Assembly (NCBI GenBank): GCA_933228675.1
Contig: OW121741.1
Location: 111,594,361-111,658,360, forward strand
Direction: 5' to 3'
Length of the DNA stretch: 64,000 nucleotides
From: Stomorhina lunata
Lineage: Eukaryota > Arthropoda > Insecta > Diptera > Rhiniidae
Part shown: positions 46,255 through 58,383 of the stretch, in pieces
Numbering within the stretch: the first letter of the stretch is position 1
How the letters are laid out: each line of letters starts with the position of its first letter
Translations under genes and position numbers: made by a program
The notes under the pieces: generated by a model
The model's database searches: none
Told to the model about the DNA's origin: nothing
The model's input: the letters and a program-made list of their open reading frames with translations, nothing else

Positions 46255-48209
46255 ATAGGTTGGTGGTCGGACTTCTATTTATTTATATTACAAAGATTAG
46301 CGCAAACCTACCTTTTCCATGCATCCAATTTTTTAAACTATTTTCATACCCTTTGCTTGTAGTCAGAAAAACATAACGTAAAGAATTGTTAAAATTGATT
46401 GTAATTTTTTGTGTTGACTAGTGTTAATTTAAACAGTTTTGTAGTTAATAGACCATAAGGAAGGAAAAATTATTTTTAACTTCTTGAAAAAATTATAAAA
46501 ATAATTATGTTCTTACTTTTTTTTGGGTATTCCAAATGTTGAATAAAATTTTATGATTTAAACTGTTGACTTTTTATTTTTTTTTTATAAATATTTTATA
46601 TATTTTTTATAACTTAACTTTTAAATCCATTTATAAATTATGTATAAATTTCTTTATTTTGTAGAATTTAACTTAACACTTTTATTATTATTTCTATTTT
46701 TAGAACAAATTTCCATAAAGAACTTTTCCGCAATCAGTGAATTTTAACAAAAACATGGAAAATATACATATATAAAAAAAAAACTTTTTCCTTTTTTTTA
46801 TAAAATCACAAAATAAATTTTGTTTGTTAAATGTTGTTGCTCTTTTAAAAGCGACAAAAAAAAACACTTGCAAATAGCGCGGGATGACGACGCGAATGAC
46901 CGAAGAAAAACATACAGCGAAAAAAAGTAACGAACCGCGAAAGAAACACTTTGATGGCTACAAGTGACCGACTAAAGAACTTGGAGCGGAAAAAAATTGT
47001 TTGTAATGGAAAGAAAGAAGAACTCGTTAAAAATGCACAGTAATTTCTTATACTTTAGGCGTTTTTGCACTTGTTGTGCAGTATTTTTATTTATATATTG
47101 TGAAGAATAATAAAAAGAAATTTATAAAACAAAAATTTTGCTTTACTCAAAATAAAATTCACCAAAAATTACATATAAAAGTGTCATTGGCCATTAAAAT
47201 TATTGAAATTAAAGAATTAGGGGGCGTTTGTGTGTTAAAGACAGATTATAGCTACTACACATTTTCCATTGCTCAACACGAATCGGTCATTTTTAATATT
47301 TTTCTAAACGATTTTCTTTTCTTAAGCGTTTTTTAGGAGACCAAAGAAAACGCGATTATTTATAGCACCTTAATCTCTCGGGTCTATTTGACAACTAGTC
47401 AAATGCCAGCAAATTCTCCAAATATTTACCTCCACAAAAAAAAATAGAAGCAAAACAAAATGCGACCACTTAATTTTGACTTTTTTTTTATATTTTTGTT
47501 ATATTATATTTTTTGTTAGAATTCCTAAAGGAAATCAAATAACCCGAAAACATAGAAGAAAAACTAAAATATCGCGCCAATTTTCATTTTTAATCAAATT
47601 CATTTATGACACTTTTTTGCCTCCAAAATACACAAGAATATCCACCTTCATATGCCGCCGCATCTCTGTCGGTTTTCTCTATGGAGGCGCAAAAATGCGC
47701 ACGACATTTTTATTTTTCTTTTCTAAATTTTCTTTAATAATTTTTTATATTTTCTTTTGCTGCTGTAGATCATACAGATCTTTTTATATTGCTCTTATCA
47801 TTCTCATAAGATAAAACATTGTGAATTTTAATTCGAATAGATATTTTGTGTTAGAGTGTGAGTGCATGTGTTTGATTGTTAGTGGGATCTGTGATTTCCA
47901 AATAAATATTATGGGGCCGATCTTGCTTTAAAGTGTCATCTGTGCGATTTGAAATCACAAAAAATTTAATGTATTCAAATATAATTAACTGTGACGAAGT
48001 CATTTTTATTAAATGTCGCACAGTGAGTGGGGAAAGATTAATAAGTAGACAAAAAAAATTTATAAACATAAGAAACAGAGTGATAATATTAGAAAAAAAA
48101 AACAACAATAGAAAAATTCTAAATCTTTTACATGAAAAACAAATATTGGAAACTTTTTCTAAAACGAAAGGAAAATTTTTAAAAATTTTATTTTGATAAA
48201 AAAATTAAA
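46255..48209. other. unique DNA with a CpG-containing patch
   Basis: Mostly AT-rich. At 46860-47010 GC rises and CG dinucleotides cluster (AGCGCGGGATGACGACGCGAAT and following), with smaller CG-containing patches at 47330-47400 and 47650-47705. No convincing exon or core promoter can be assigned. ORFs at 47076-47336, 47476-47814 and 47933-48196 have no recognised domain. Confidence 0.45.
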
Positions 48210-51200
48210 AAAATATTCTAACGAAATACAAAATTTTAAAAAATTGTATAAAAAACTGTTCCCAAAATTTTATTACAAAAATTTCACTTTTTCTAATTTA
48301 ATGGAAATTTTTGTTTAGAAAATTTTTTAAATTTTTATAAAATAATGTTAAAAAATTTCGGTTTATTCAAAATTTTTCTATTTTTTTAGAAAAATTTTCA
48401 AAAATTTTTCAATTTTTTTGAAAAATTTTCAAAAATTTTTCTATTTTTTTTGGAAAATTTTTCAAAATTTTTCTATTTTTTAAGAAAAATTTTCAAAAAT
48501 TTTCTATTTTTTTAGAAAATTTTCAATATTTTTCTTTTTTTCAGAAAAAATTTTAAATTTGAAATTTCTATTTTAATAGAAAAAATTTTCTATTAATCTA
48601 GAAAAATATTCAAAATTTCAAAAATTTTTTTTTTTTGAAAAATGGATTCTATTTTTTTTAGCAAATGTTTCTATTTTTTTAGAAAAATGTGTCTATTTTT
48701 TAAGAAAAATTTTTAAATTTTTTCAATTTTTTTAGAAAAATTTTCAAAATTTTTCTAACTTTTCTATTTTTATACAAACATTTTTCTATTAACATTTCTC
48801 TATTTTTAAAAAAAAATGTTTCTAATTTTATAGATAAATGTTTCTATTTTTCTAGAAAAAATTTTTTATTTTTATATTATAAAAAAAATTATTAAAAAAA
48901 ATTTTATATTTTATTGACAAATTATTCTATTTTTATTGACAAACTTTTATATTTTTATTGAAAATTTTTTCTATTTTTTTTGAAAAATTTTTCAACTTTT
49001 ATTAAAAAATTTTTCTATTTTTATAGAAAAATTTTTCTAGAAAAAATTTTCTTATTTTTCTAGAAAAAATTTTCTATTTTTATAAAAAATTTTTTTCTAG
49101 AAAAATTATTAAAATATTTTTTATTTTTTTTAGAAAAATTTTCAAAAATTTTCTATTTTTTTTAGAAAAATTTTCTATTTTTTTTTAGAAAAATTTTCAA
49201 AATTTTTAAATTTTTTTGAAAAATTTTTCTATTTTTTTAAAAAAATTTTTAAATTTTTTCTATTTTTTTAGCAAAAATTTTAAAAGAAAAATTATAAAAT
49301 TTTTTTATTTTTATAGATAAATTTTCCAAAATTTTGCTTTTTTTATAGAGAAATTTAAAAAAAATTTGTTTTTTATAGAAAAATTTAAAAATTTTTTCTT
49401 ATCCAAATTTTTTCTATTTTTTCAGAAAAATTTTCAAAATTTTTCTAGAAAACTTTTCAAAATTTTTATATATTTAAAAAAAAAATTGTAAAATTGTTCT
49501 ATTTTTATAGAAAAATTTTCAAAATTTTTCCTATTTTTTCTATTTACATTTTTTTTAACTTTTTTCTTTTTGTATAAAAATTTTTCTATTTTTATAGAAA
49601 AATTTTTCTATTTATATATAAAAATGTTTCTATTTTTATATAAAAATGTTTCTATTTTTATATAAAAATGTTTCTATTTTTATATAAAAATGTTTCTATT
49701 TTTATATACAAATTTTTCTATTTATATATAAAAATTTTGCTATTTTTATATAAAAATTTTTCTATTTTTATATAAAATTTTTTATATATTTCAGAAAAAA
49801 TGTTCTATTTTGATTGAAAAATTTTTCCATTTTTATTGAAAAATGTTTATATTTTTATAGATTTTTTTTTATATTTTTAGAAAAATTTTTAAAATTTTTC
49901 TATTTTTATAGAAAAATTTTCAAAATTTTTCTATTTTTATAGAAAAATTTTCAAAATTTTTCTATTTTTATAGAAAAATTTTCAAAATTTTTCTATTTTT
50001 ATAGAAAAATTTTCAAAATTTTTCTATTTTTATAGAAAAATTTTCAAAATTTTTCTATTTTTATAGAAAAATTTTCAAAATTTTAATATTTTTATAGAAA
50101 AATTTTCAAAATGTTTCTAATTTTATAGAAAAATTTTCAAAATTTTTCTATTTTTATAGAAAAATTTTCAAAATTTTTCTATTTTTTTAGAAAAATTTTC
50201 AAAATTTTTCTATTTTTATAGAAAAATTTTCAAAATTTTTCTATTTTTATAGAAAAATTTTCAAAATTTTTCTATTTTTATAGAAAAATTTTCAAAATTT
50301 TTCTATTTTTATAGAAAAATTTTCAAAATTTTTCTATTTTTATAGAAAAATTTTCAAAATTTTTCTATTTTTATAGAAAAATTTTCAAAATTTTTCTATT
50401 TTGATAGAAAAATTTTCAAAATTTTTCTATTTTTATAGAAAAATTTTCAAAATTTTTCCATTTTTATAGAAAATTTTTCTATTTTTATAGAAAAATTTTC
50501 AAAATTTTTCTATTTTTATAGAAAAATTTTCAAAATTTTTCTATTTTTATAGAAAAATTTTCAAAATTTTTCTATTTTTATAGAAAAATTTTCAAAATTT
50601 TTCTATTTTTATAGAAAAATTTTCAAAATTTTTCTATTTTTATAGAAAAATTTTCAAAATTTTTCTATTTTTATAGAAAAATTTTCAAAATTTTTCTATT
50701 TTTATAGAAAAATTTTCAAAATTTTATTTTTATAGAAAAATTTTCAAAATTTTTCTATTTTTATAGAAAAATTTTCAAAATTTTTCTATTTTGATAGAAA
50801 AATTTTCAAAATTTTTCTATTTTTATAGAAAAATTTTCAAAATTTTTCTATTTTTATAGAAAAATTTTCAAAATTTGTCTATTTTTATAGAAATATTTTC
50901 AAAATTTTTCTATTTTTATAGAAACATTTTCAAAATTTTTCTATTTTTATAGAAACATTTTCAAAATTTTTCTATTTTTATAGAAAAATTTTCAAAATTT
51001 TTCTATTTTTATAGAAAAATTTTCAAAATTTTTCTATTTTTATAAAAAATTTTCAAAATTTTTCTATTTTTATAGAAAAATTTTCAAAATTTTTCTATTT
51101 TTATAAAAAAATTTTCAAAATTTTTCTATTTTTATAGAAAAATTTTCAAAATTTTTCTATTTTTATAGAAAAATTTTCAAAATTTTTCTATTTTTATAGA

Positions 51201-54200
51201 AAAATTTTCAAAATTTTTCTATTTTTATAGAAAAATTTTCAAAATTTTTCTATTTTTATAGAAAAATTTTCAAAATTTTTCTATTTTTATAGAAAAATTT
51301 TCAAAATTTTTCTATTTTTATAGAAAAATTTTCAAAACTTTTCTATTTTTATAGAAAAATTTTCAAAATTTTTTCTATTTTTATAGAAAAATTTTCAAAA
51401 TTTTTCTATTTTTATAGAAAAATTTTCAAAATTTTTCTATTTTTATTTTCAAAATTTTTCTATTTTTATAGAAAAATTTTCAAAATTTTTTTATTTTTAT
51501 AGAAAAATTTTCAAAATTTTTTTATTTTTATAGAAAAATTTTCTATTTTTATAGAAAAATTTTCAAAATTTTTCTATTTTTATAGAAAAATTTTCAAAAT
51601 TTTTCTATTTTTATAGAAAAATTTTCAAAATTATTCTATTTTTATAGAAAAATTTTCAAAATTTTTCTATTTTTATAGAAAAATTTTCAAAATTTTTCTA
51701 TTTTTATAGAAAAATTTTCAAAATTTTTCTATTTTTATAGAAAAATTTTCAAAATTTTTCTATTTTTATAGAAAAATTTTCAAAATTTTTCTATTTTTAT
51801 AGAAAAATTTTCAAAATTTTTCTATTTTTATAGAAAAATTTTTAAAATTTTTCTATTTTTATAGAAAAATTTTTAAAATTTTTCTATTTTTATAGAAAAA
51901 TTTTCAAAATTTTTCTATTTTTATAGAAAAATTTTCAAAATTTTTCTATTTTTATAGAAGAATTTTCAAAATTTTTCTATTTTTATAGAAAAATTTTCAA
52001 AATTTTTCTATTTTTGTAGAAAAATTTTAAAAATTTTTCTATTTTTATAGAAAAATTTTAAAAATTTTTCTATTTTTATAGAAAAATTTTAAAAATTTTT
52101 CTATTTTTATAGAAAAATTTTAAAAAATTTTCTATTTTTATAGAAAAATTTTAAAAAATTTTCTATTTTTATAGAAAAATTTTAAAAATTTTTCTATTTT
52201 TATAGAAAACTTTTAAAATTTTTTCTATTTTTATAGAATAATTTTCAAAATTTTTCTATTTTTATAGAAAAATTTTCAAAATTTTTCTATTTTTATAGAA
52301 AAATTTTCAAAATTTTTCTATTTTTATAGAAAAATTTTCAAAATTTTTCTATTTTTATAGAAAAATTTTCAAAATTTTTCTATTTTTATAGAAAAATTTT
52401 CAAAATTTTTCTATTTTTATAGAAAAATTTTCAAAATTTTTCTATTTTTATAGAAAAATTTTCAAAATTTTTCTATTTTTATAGAAAAATTTTCAAAATT
52501 TTTCTATTTTTATAGAAAAATTTTCAAAATTTTTCTATTTTTATAGAAAAATTTTCAAAATTTTTCTATTTTTATAGAAAAATTTTCAAAATTTTATTTT
52601 TATAGAAAAATTTTCAAAATTTTTCTATTTTTATAGAAAAATTTTCAAAATTTTTCTATTTTGATAGAAAAATTTTCAAAATTTTTCTATTTTTATAGAA
52701 AAATTTTCAAAATTTTTCTATTTTTATAGAAAAATTTTCAAAATTTTTCTATTTTTATAGAAAAATTTTCAAAATTTTTCTATTTTTATAGAAAAATTTT
52801 CAAAATTTTTCTATTTTTATAGAAAAATTTTCAAAATTTTTCTATTTTTATAGAAAAATTTTCAAAATTTTTCTATTTTTATAGAAAAATTTTCAAAATT
52901 TTATTTTTATAGAAAAATTTTCAAAATTTTTCTATTTTTATAGAAAAATTTTCAAAATTTTTCTATTTTGATAGAAAAATTTTCAAAATTTTTCTATTTT
53001 TATAGAAAAATTTTCAAAATTTTTCTATTTTTATAGAAAAATTTTCAAAATTTGTCTATTTTTATAGAAATATTTTCAAAATTTTTCTATTTTTATAGAA
53101 ACATTTTCAAAATTTTTCTATTTTTATAGAAACATTTTCAAAATTTTTCTATTTTTATAGAAAAATTTTCAAAATTTTTCTATTTTTATAGAAAAATTTT
53201 CAAAATTTTTCTATTTTTATAAAAAATTTTCAAAATTTTTCTATTTTTATAGAAAAATTTTCAAAATTTTTCTATTTTTATAAAAAAATTTTCAAAATTT
53301 TTCTATTTTTATAGAAAAATTTTCAAAATTTTTCTATTTTTATAGAAAAATTTTCAAAATTTTTCTATTTTTATAGAAAAATTTTCAAAATTTTTCTATT
53401 TTTATAGAAAAATTTTCAAAATTTTTCTATTTTTATAGAAAAATTTTCAAAATTTTTCTATTTTTATAGAAAAATTTTCAAAATTTTTCTATTTTTATAG
53501 AAAAATTTTCAAAACTTTTCTATTTTTATAGAAAAATTTTCAAAATTTTTTCTATTTTTATAGAAAAATTTTCAAAATTTTTCTATTTTTATAGAAAAAT
53601 TTTCAAAATTTTTCTATTTTTATTTTCAAAATTTTTCTATTTTTATAGAAAAATTTTCAAAATTTTTTTATTTTTATAGAAAAATTTTCAAAATTTTTTT
53701 ATTTTTATAGAAAAATTTTCTATTTTTATAGAAAAATTTTCAAAATTTTTCTATTTTTATAGAAAAATTTTCAAAATTTTTCTATTTTTATAGAAAAATT
53801 TTCAAAATTATTCTATTTTTATAGAAAAATTTTCAAAATTTTTCTATTTTTATAGAAAAATTTTCAAAATTTTTCTATTTTTATAGAAAAATTTTCAAAA
53901 TTTTTCTATTTTTATAGAAAAATTTTCAAAATTTTTCTATTTTTATAGAAAAATTTTCAAAATTTTTCTATTTTTATAGAAAAATTTTCAAAATTTTTCT
54001 ATTTTTATAGAAAAATTTTTAAAATTTTTCTATTTTTATAGAAAAATTTTTAAAATTTTTCTATTTTTATAGAAAAATTTTCAAAATTTTTCTATTTTTA
54101 TAGAAAAATTTTCAAAATTTTTCTATTTTTATAGAAGAATTTTCAAAATTTTTCTATTTTTATAGAAAAATTTTCAAAATTTTTCTATTTTTGTAGAAAA

Positions 54201-54900
54201 ATTTTAAAAATTTTTCTATTTTTATAGAAAAATTTTAAAAATTTTTCTATTTTTATAGAAAAATTTTAAAAATTTTTCTATTTTTATAGAAAAATTTTAA
54301 AAAATTTTCTATTTTTATAGAAAAATTTTAAAAAATTTTCTATTTTTATAGAAAAATTTTAAAAATTTTTCTATTTTTATAGAAAACTTTTAAAATTTTT
54401 TCTATTTTTATAGAATAATTTTCAAAATTTTTCTATTTTTATAGAAAAATTTTCAAAATTTTTCTATTTTTATAGAAAAATTTTCAAAATTTTTCTATTT
54501 TTATAGAAAAATTTTCAAAATTTTTCTATTTTTATAGAAAAATTTTTCAAAATTTTTCTTTTTTTATAGAAAAATTTTCAAAATTTTTCTATTTTTATAG
54601 AAAAATTTTCAAAATTTTTCTTTTTTTATAGAAAAATTTTCAAAATTTTTCTTTTTTTATAGAAAAATTTTCAAAATTTTTCTATTATTATATAAAAGTT
54701 TTCAAAATTTTTATATTTTTTGAGAAAAATTTGTCTATTTTTTCAGAAAATTTTTCAAAAGTTTTCTATTTTCTTAGAAAAGTTTTCAATTTTATTTTTA
54801 TATAATATATTTTTTTTATAAACTCAAAAATTTGTCAATTTTGCTATATTAGAAAAATAGAAAGATTTTTGAAATTTTTTTCTAAAACAATAGAAAAATT
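48210..54900 (+). repeat. 31-bp hairpin minisatellite, largest array (6.7 kb)
   Basis: The unit is arm AAAATTTTTCTAT, loop TTTT, arm ATAGAAAAATTTT and spacer C, again 13+4+13+1 with exactly complementary arms. From 48210 to about 49880 copies are highly diverged. From about 49900 to 54650 there are roughly 150 near-identical copies. After that the array decays to 54900. Rare marker variants repeat with a fixed offset of 2177 bases (for example 50717 and 52894, 51956 and 54133, 52205 and 54382), proving a large internal duplication. A second offset of 307 bases separates 52587 from 52894. As 31 is not a multiple of three, no long ORF runs through it. Confidence 0.97.
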
Positions 54901-57336
54901 TCTCTTTGAAAGTTTCATAAGGAAAAAAAAATGATTTTTTCTGCCTCACCCTAATATACACAAGTTTTGTTTCTTTTGGGAATTAACAGATGTCATCAAA
55001 ATTAAATAAATTGTATCATTTTCTTTGGATTGGTCTGTATACAAGTCATTTTATATTCTTATACTTATACACATACATACAACGTACAGAGACATTTTTT
55101 TTTAATTCTTGTCAGAAAAAATCAAAGACTATTTTAGTTTGTACTTGGGGTCTTAAATAAATTTAAACATAAAGATTATTGATCAATAAACATTTTATAT
55201 GTGGCATGTTAATATTTTAATAGTTTAAAATACTAGCAAGGTTGTTTATTTAAAATTTGTTTTAAAAAATTATTAAGAAACTATTCGGAAATCCATTTAA
55301 AGGGTCACTTTTTTATATAAAAGCATTTATTCCATGAACAAATTTGAATATCGGGGAACAACTCTGGCTCGTCTTAATTTTTACCCTATCACATCATTTA
55401 CTCTATAAATGTATTTATTTAAAAACATTATAAAATACGCATTGGTAAGCACACACGGTGTAGTCAGAGAAAAAGTAAAAGAATTTTAAATAATTATGAA
55501 CTTTTCATAGCATACTTTAAGGATGCAGATAACTTAATGATATTCGAAGCATATAATTATAACACTGTGCTACACAAAACTAAGACAGGAATTCTCATAA
55601 AGCTCTACATAAGGCATAATTATGAAATAAGTCTACACAATTGTATGGCTTAAAATTTTGTATCATAGTGTAATTGTGCATAATTTTGTGCATTAAGAAG
55701 TTTATTCGCAAAATAGATAAAGAAAGTAAAATTAGTTTAAAATTATCAACTAACATGAAGTTTTCCTTTTTTTTCAAAATAACTGCATACATGTCTCCTT
55801 GAAAATTTTTGAAATCATAAAATCATAAGTAAATACAATAGTAGGAACTAGTTAGATAATTTTCTATACACTCACACACATTCGGATTTTATACACACAT
55901 ATAAGAAAAACACGTTGCCAAAGTTTTTGATACTTTTGTCAAAAGTTTGTATAACGCAAAAGTTTACTTTTGATTTTCTTTTAAAAACTTTTACTTATTG
56001 TATTAAATTTTATTTTATTTTATTCTCCCTTGTAAAACTTTGAACTTCTTAATTGTATATTGAATTGATGGTTTAATAACTGAAATTTAATTTGTGCTCT
56101 AAAAACTTTTGCATTTTTGTCTTTTTTTTTAAATTTTTATTTTATATTTTTTTCATGGGAATTCTTTTTTGTGGAAATGTCATTGCTAAAGCAGCTTTTC
56201 TAAGTTTGGCAAAGGAAACTGAAAAGCTGTTAAAAAGAAACTTTATGATTGGCAACATATAGCGTAAAGTGCTTTGGGAAAATTTCTTGGGAACAGAGAT
56301 AGAGAGAAATGAAATCATATGTTTTTTTTTTTTTTTTTCAATATATTTTTGTTTTAGTTACAAAAAACGAAGATTTTAGAAAACTAACTAAAGAAAAATA
56401 TGACATCAATTAAACATTTTTGAATAAACCTTGTCTAAAAGTTTTCTTTGAAATTCTTGATAATAACTAAAAATTGTAGTGACAAATAATTGGAAAATTT
56501 ATTTATTGTACCCTCCAGATGGGGGGAAGTTTCAAACTTCTTTAAAGAAATTAAAATTTAATTGATAGAAATTTATTTCCGATTCCTTAATTCATTTATT
56601 TCAACCTTATGATAACTTATAATTAAAACCAAATAATAAAATTAACTTTTAACATTTTAAATTCTTATTAAATCCCTCCTATTTAAATAAAATTATTTGA
56701 TTTAAATTTTTCCTTTTACTTTAAACATGAAAATCATTTAAAATTTTATTTGTGCTCTAAATTTTCGTTTATTTAATGGCATTTGCGTTTGCATTTGTGT
56801 GTGTGTGTGGAGAAAATGACCTTTTCATTTGAAGGATATTAAATTCACATCAAATAACAACATGTATTTGATATTCTTGATTATTCTCTTTTTTTATTTG
56901 CTTGTATTTATTTTGTTTGTTCGTTTGTCTCTGAAACGTTGTTTCAATACTGTTGCAACATTACATTACGTATTTTAGCTGTTTTGCTGTTGCTGTAAAA
57001 GTTGTTGCTACACTACTGATGATATTAGATTTGCTTTTTGAAAAATATCATTACTAAGCAATAATTTTGAACGCTGAATTTTTATGGGATAAAAAGTGAG
57101 ACCAACTGAATGATTTTACGGTCGCACAGTAAACTGCCTAGTAGAAAGAACTCAAAAAACTTCCAATTTTATCAATAAAAAAATACACATGGAAAGAAAG
57201 CTGAGACTCCCACGATTCCAGGGGTGAAGTTCTTAGCCAAAATATTTACTTAAAAAAAAAAATAGTAAGCTTCGATGAAACCGAAAATATAGGTACATTC
57301 AAAGAACTACTTTTATAAATCAATAATCTTATTTTT
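54901..57336. other. unique AT-rich DNA
   Basis: No recognised gene or element. A T18 run ends at about 56338, and there is a GT microsatellite near 56798-56809. The minus ORF 55595-55792 has no domain. Confidence 0.5.
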
Positions 57337-57339
57337 TGT

Positions 57340-58110
57340 TATAAAGGGTAATCCACTTTGCAGTTTCAAAAGTGAACGTAAATAAAACACATATAAAATA
57401 TTTTTTTCATGATATTTATTATAAAGTTTAAACGTTGAGATTATGTGTGAAACACTACATCATTTAAATAATTTAAATTTAAACCACTAATTATCGACCA
57501 CTTTTTGACACATATTGGGCGGTATTCAGCCATAACTTGACGAATGTTGGTTTTAAGTGTCACAGTCTTTCGCATAGCCAAACAAAAAAAGGCGAATCGC
57601 ATGATTTTGGTGGTCAGTTGATATTGCCACGACGAGAAATTATGAGGTTAGGAAATGTCTCTTGCAATTAAGCCATATTCGATCGAGTTGTGTACCATGT
57701 GGTATCGTCTTGTTGAAACCACATATTCTCCAAGTCGTATTCTTCTGCCGTAAGACAGTCGTAATTCCTGAGAACGACGGGGACTCGACCCATTCGAGTC
57801 TTCGGCAACATTTTCACTTACAGCAGCGATATTTTCAGCAGAACGAGCAACACGACGATGCACAGGCCTTACAATATTTGTTACCGCTTCAGTCTCTTCA
57901 AATTTCTTCACAATTTTGCCAATGGCTTGCGTAGTTGAACGATTATGTAAACCATAATCTCCTCTTAAAGCACAATATGTGGCTGTTGCAGAATCAGCAT
58001 TTTTGTAGAATGTTTTGATAATTTTTATGCGTTGTATGATACTTAAGCGATCCATTTTCGTCAATGTCTGACTTTCAACTGAAAAGAAAAAAATTGATTT
58101 AACAACTTAG
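57340..58110 (-). mobile_element. DD41D mariner-type element, internally deleted and 5' truncated
   Basis: Minus-strand element whose 3' end is probably at TATAAAGGGTAATCCACTTT (about 57339). The transposase gene it contains is listed separately. No inverted partner of AAGGGTAATCCACTTTGCAG is found near 58110, where the sequence passes into a retrotransposon scrap, so the left end is lost. It is a different lineage from the element at 31440-32730: the inverted-repeat sequence and protein differ. Confidence 0.75.
57480..58064 (-). pseudogene. DD41D transposase pseudogene lacking its middle
   Basis: The N-terminal part from 58064 is well preserved (MTKMDRLSIIQRIKIIKTFY..., a helix-turn-helix DNA-binding region, then HNRSTTQAIGKIVKKFEET and SPRRSQELRLSYG). 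It then jumps to the region around the second catalytic Asp (ENMWFQQDDTTWYTTR in another frame, about 57740-57690). Some 110 residues with the first catalytic Asp are gone. The third block reads INxPPKSCDSPFFVW, with Trp turned to TGA and the LTPLD segment that should carry the third Asp deleted. If restored by alignment only, the spacing would again be about 41 residues. It is clearly dead. Confidence 0.8.
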
Positions 58111-58383
58111 TTTGGCAGATGTCGAATTCCAGTTCTATGCTTTTGAAACCATAAAATGGATAACCCGATGTAATACTAGTTCTAATAGTGACCCTTGGGA
58201 AATACTAGTCTCTACAAGTTTTTCAACGGATTTGGTCTCACCTACTATTACTTTAAAGCTACGATTGCTTAAAAAGTTAAATACGATTTCGCAAAGATTT
58301 CTATCGAAATCTATTTTCAACATTTTTAGTATAATGGCCTCTTGCTATGCTGTGTCGAAAACCTTAGCGCTAGTGGGATAGAA
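58111..58383 (-). pseudogene. Jockey-type reverse transcriptase fragment
   Basis: Reads AKVFDTAxQEAIILKMLKID (x a TAG in place of Trp), then FNFLSNRSFKVIVGETKSVE and ETSISQGSLL. These are RT motif A (K-FDTAW) and the region leading to motif B (G-PQGS) of Jockey-clade non-LTR elements, about 90 codons. It sits downstream of an RNase H domain that must come from another element, because motif A should precede RNase H and a separate motif A exists at 59120-59160. Confidence 0.65.

Noticed and set aside
57662..57934. Plus-strand ORF with Gln/His-rich sequence
   Set aside because: Antisense shadow of the minus-strand transposase pseudogene.
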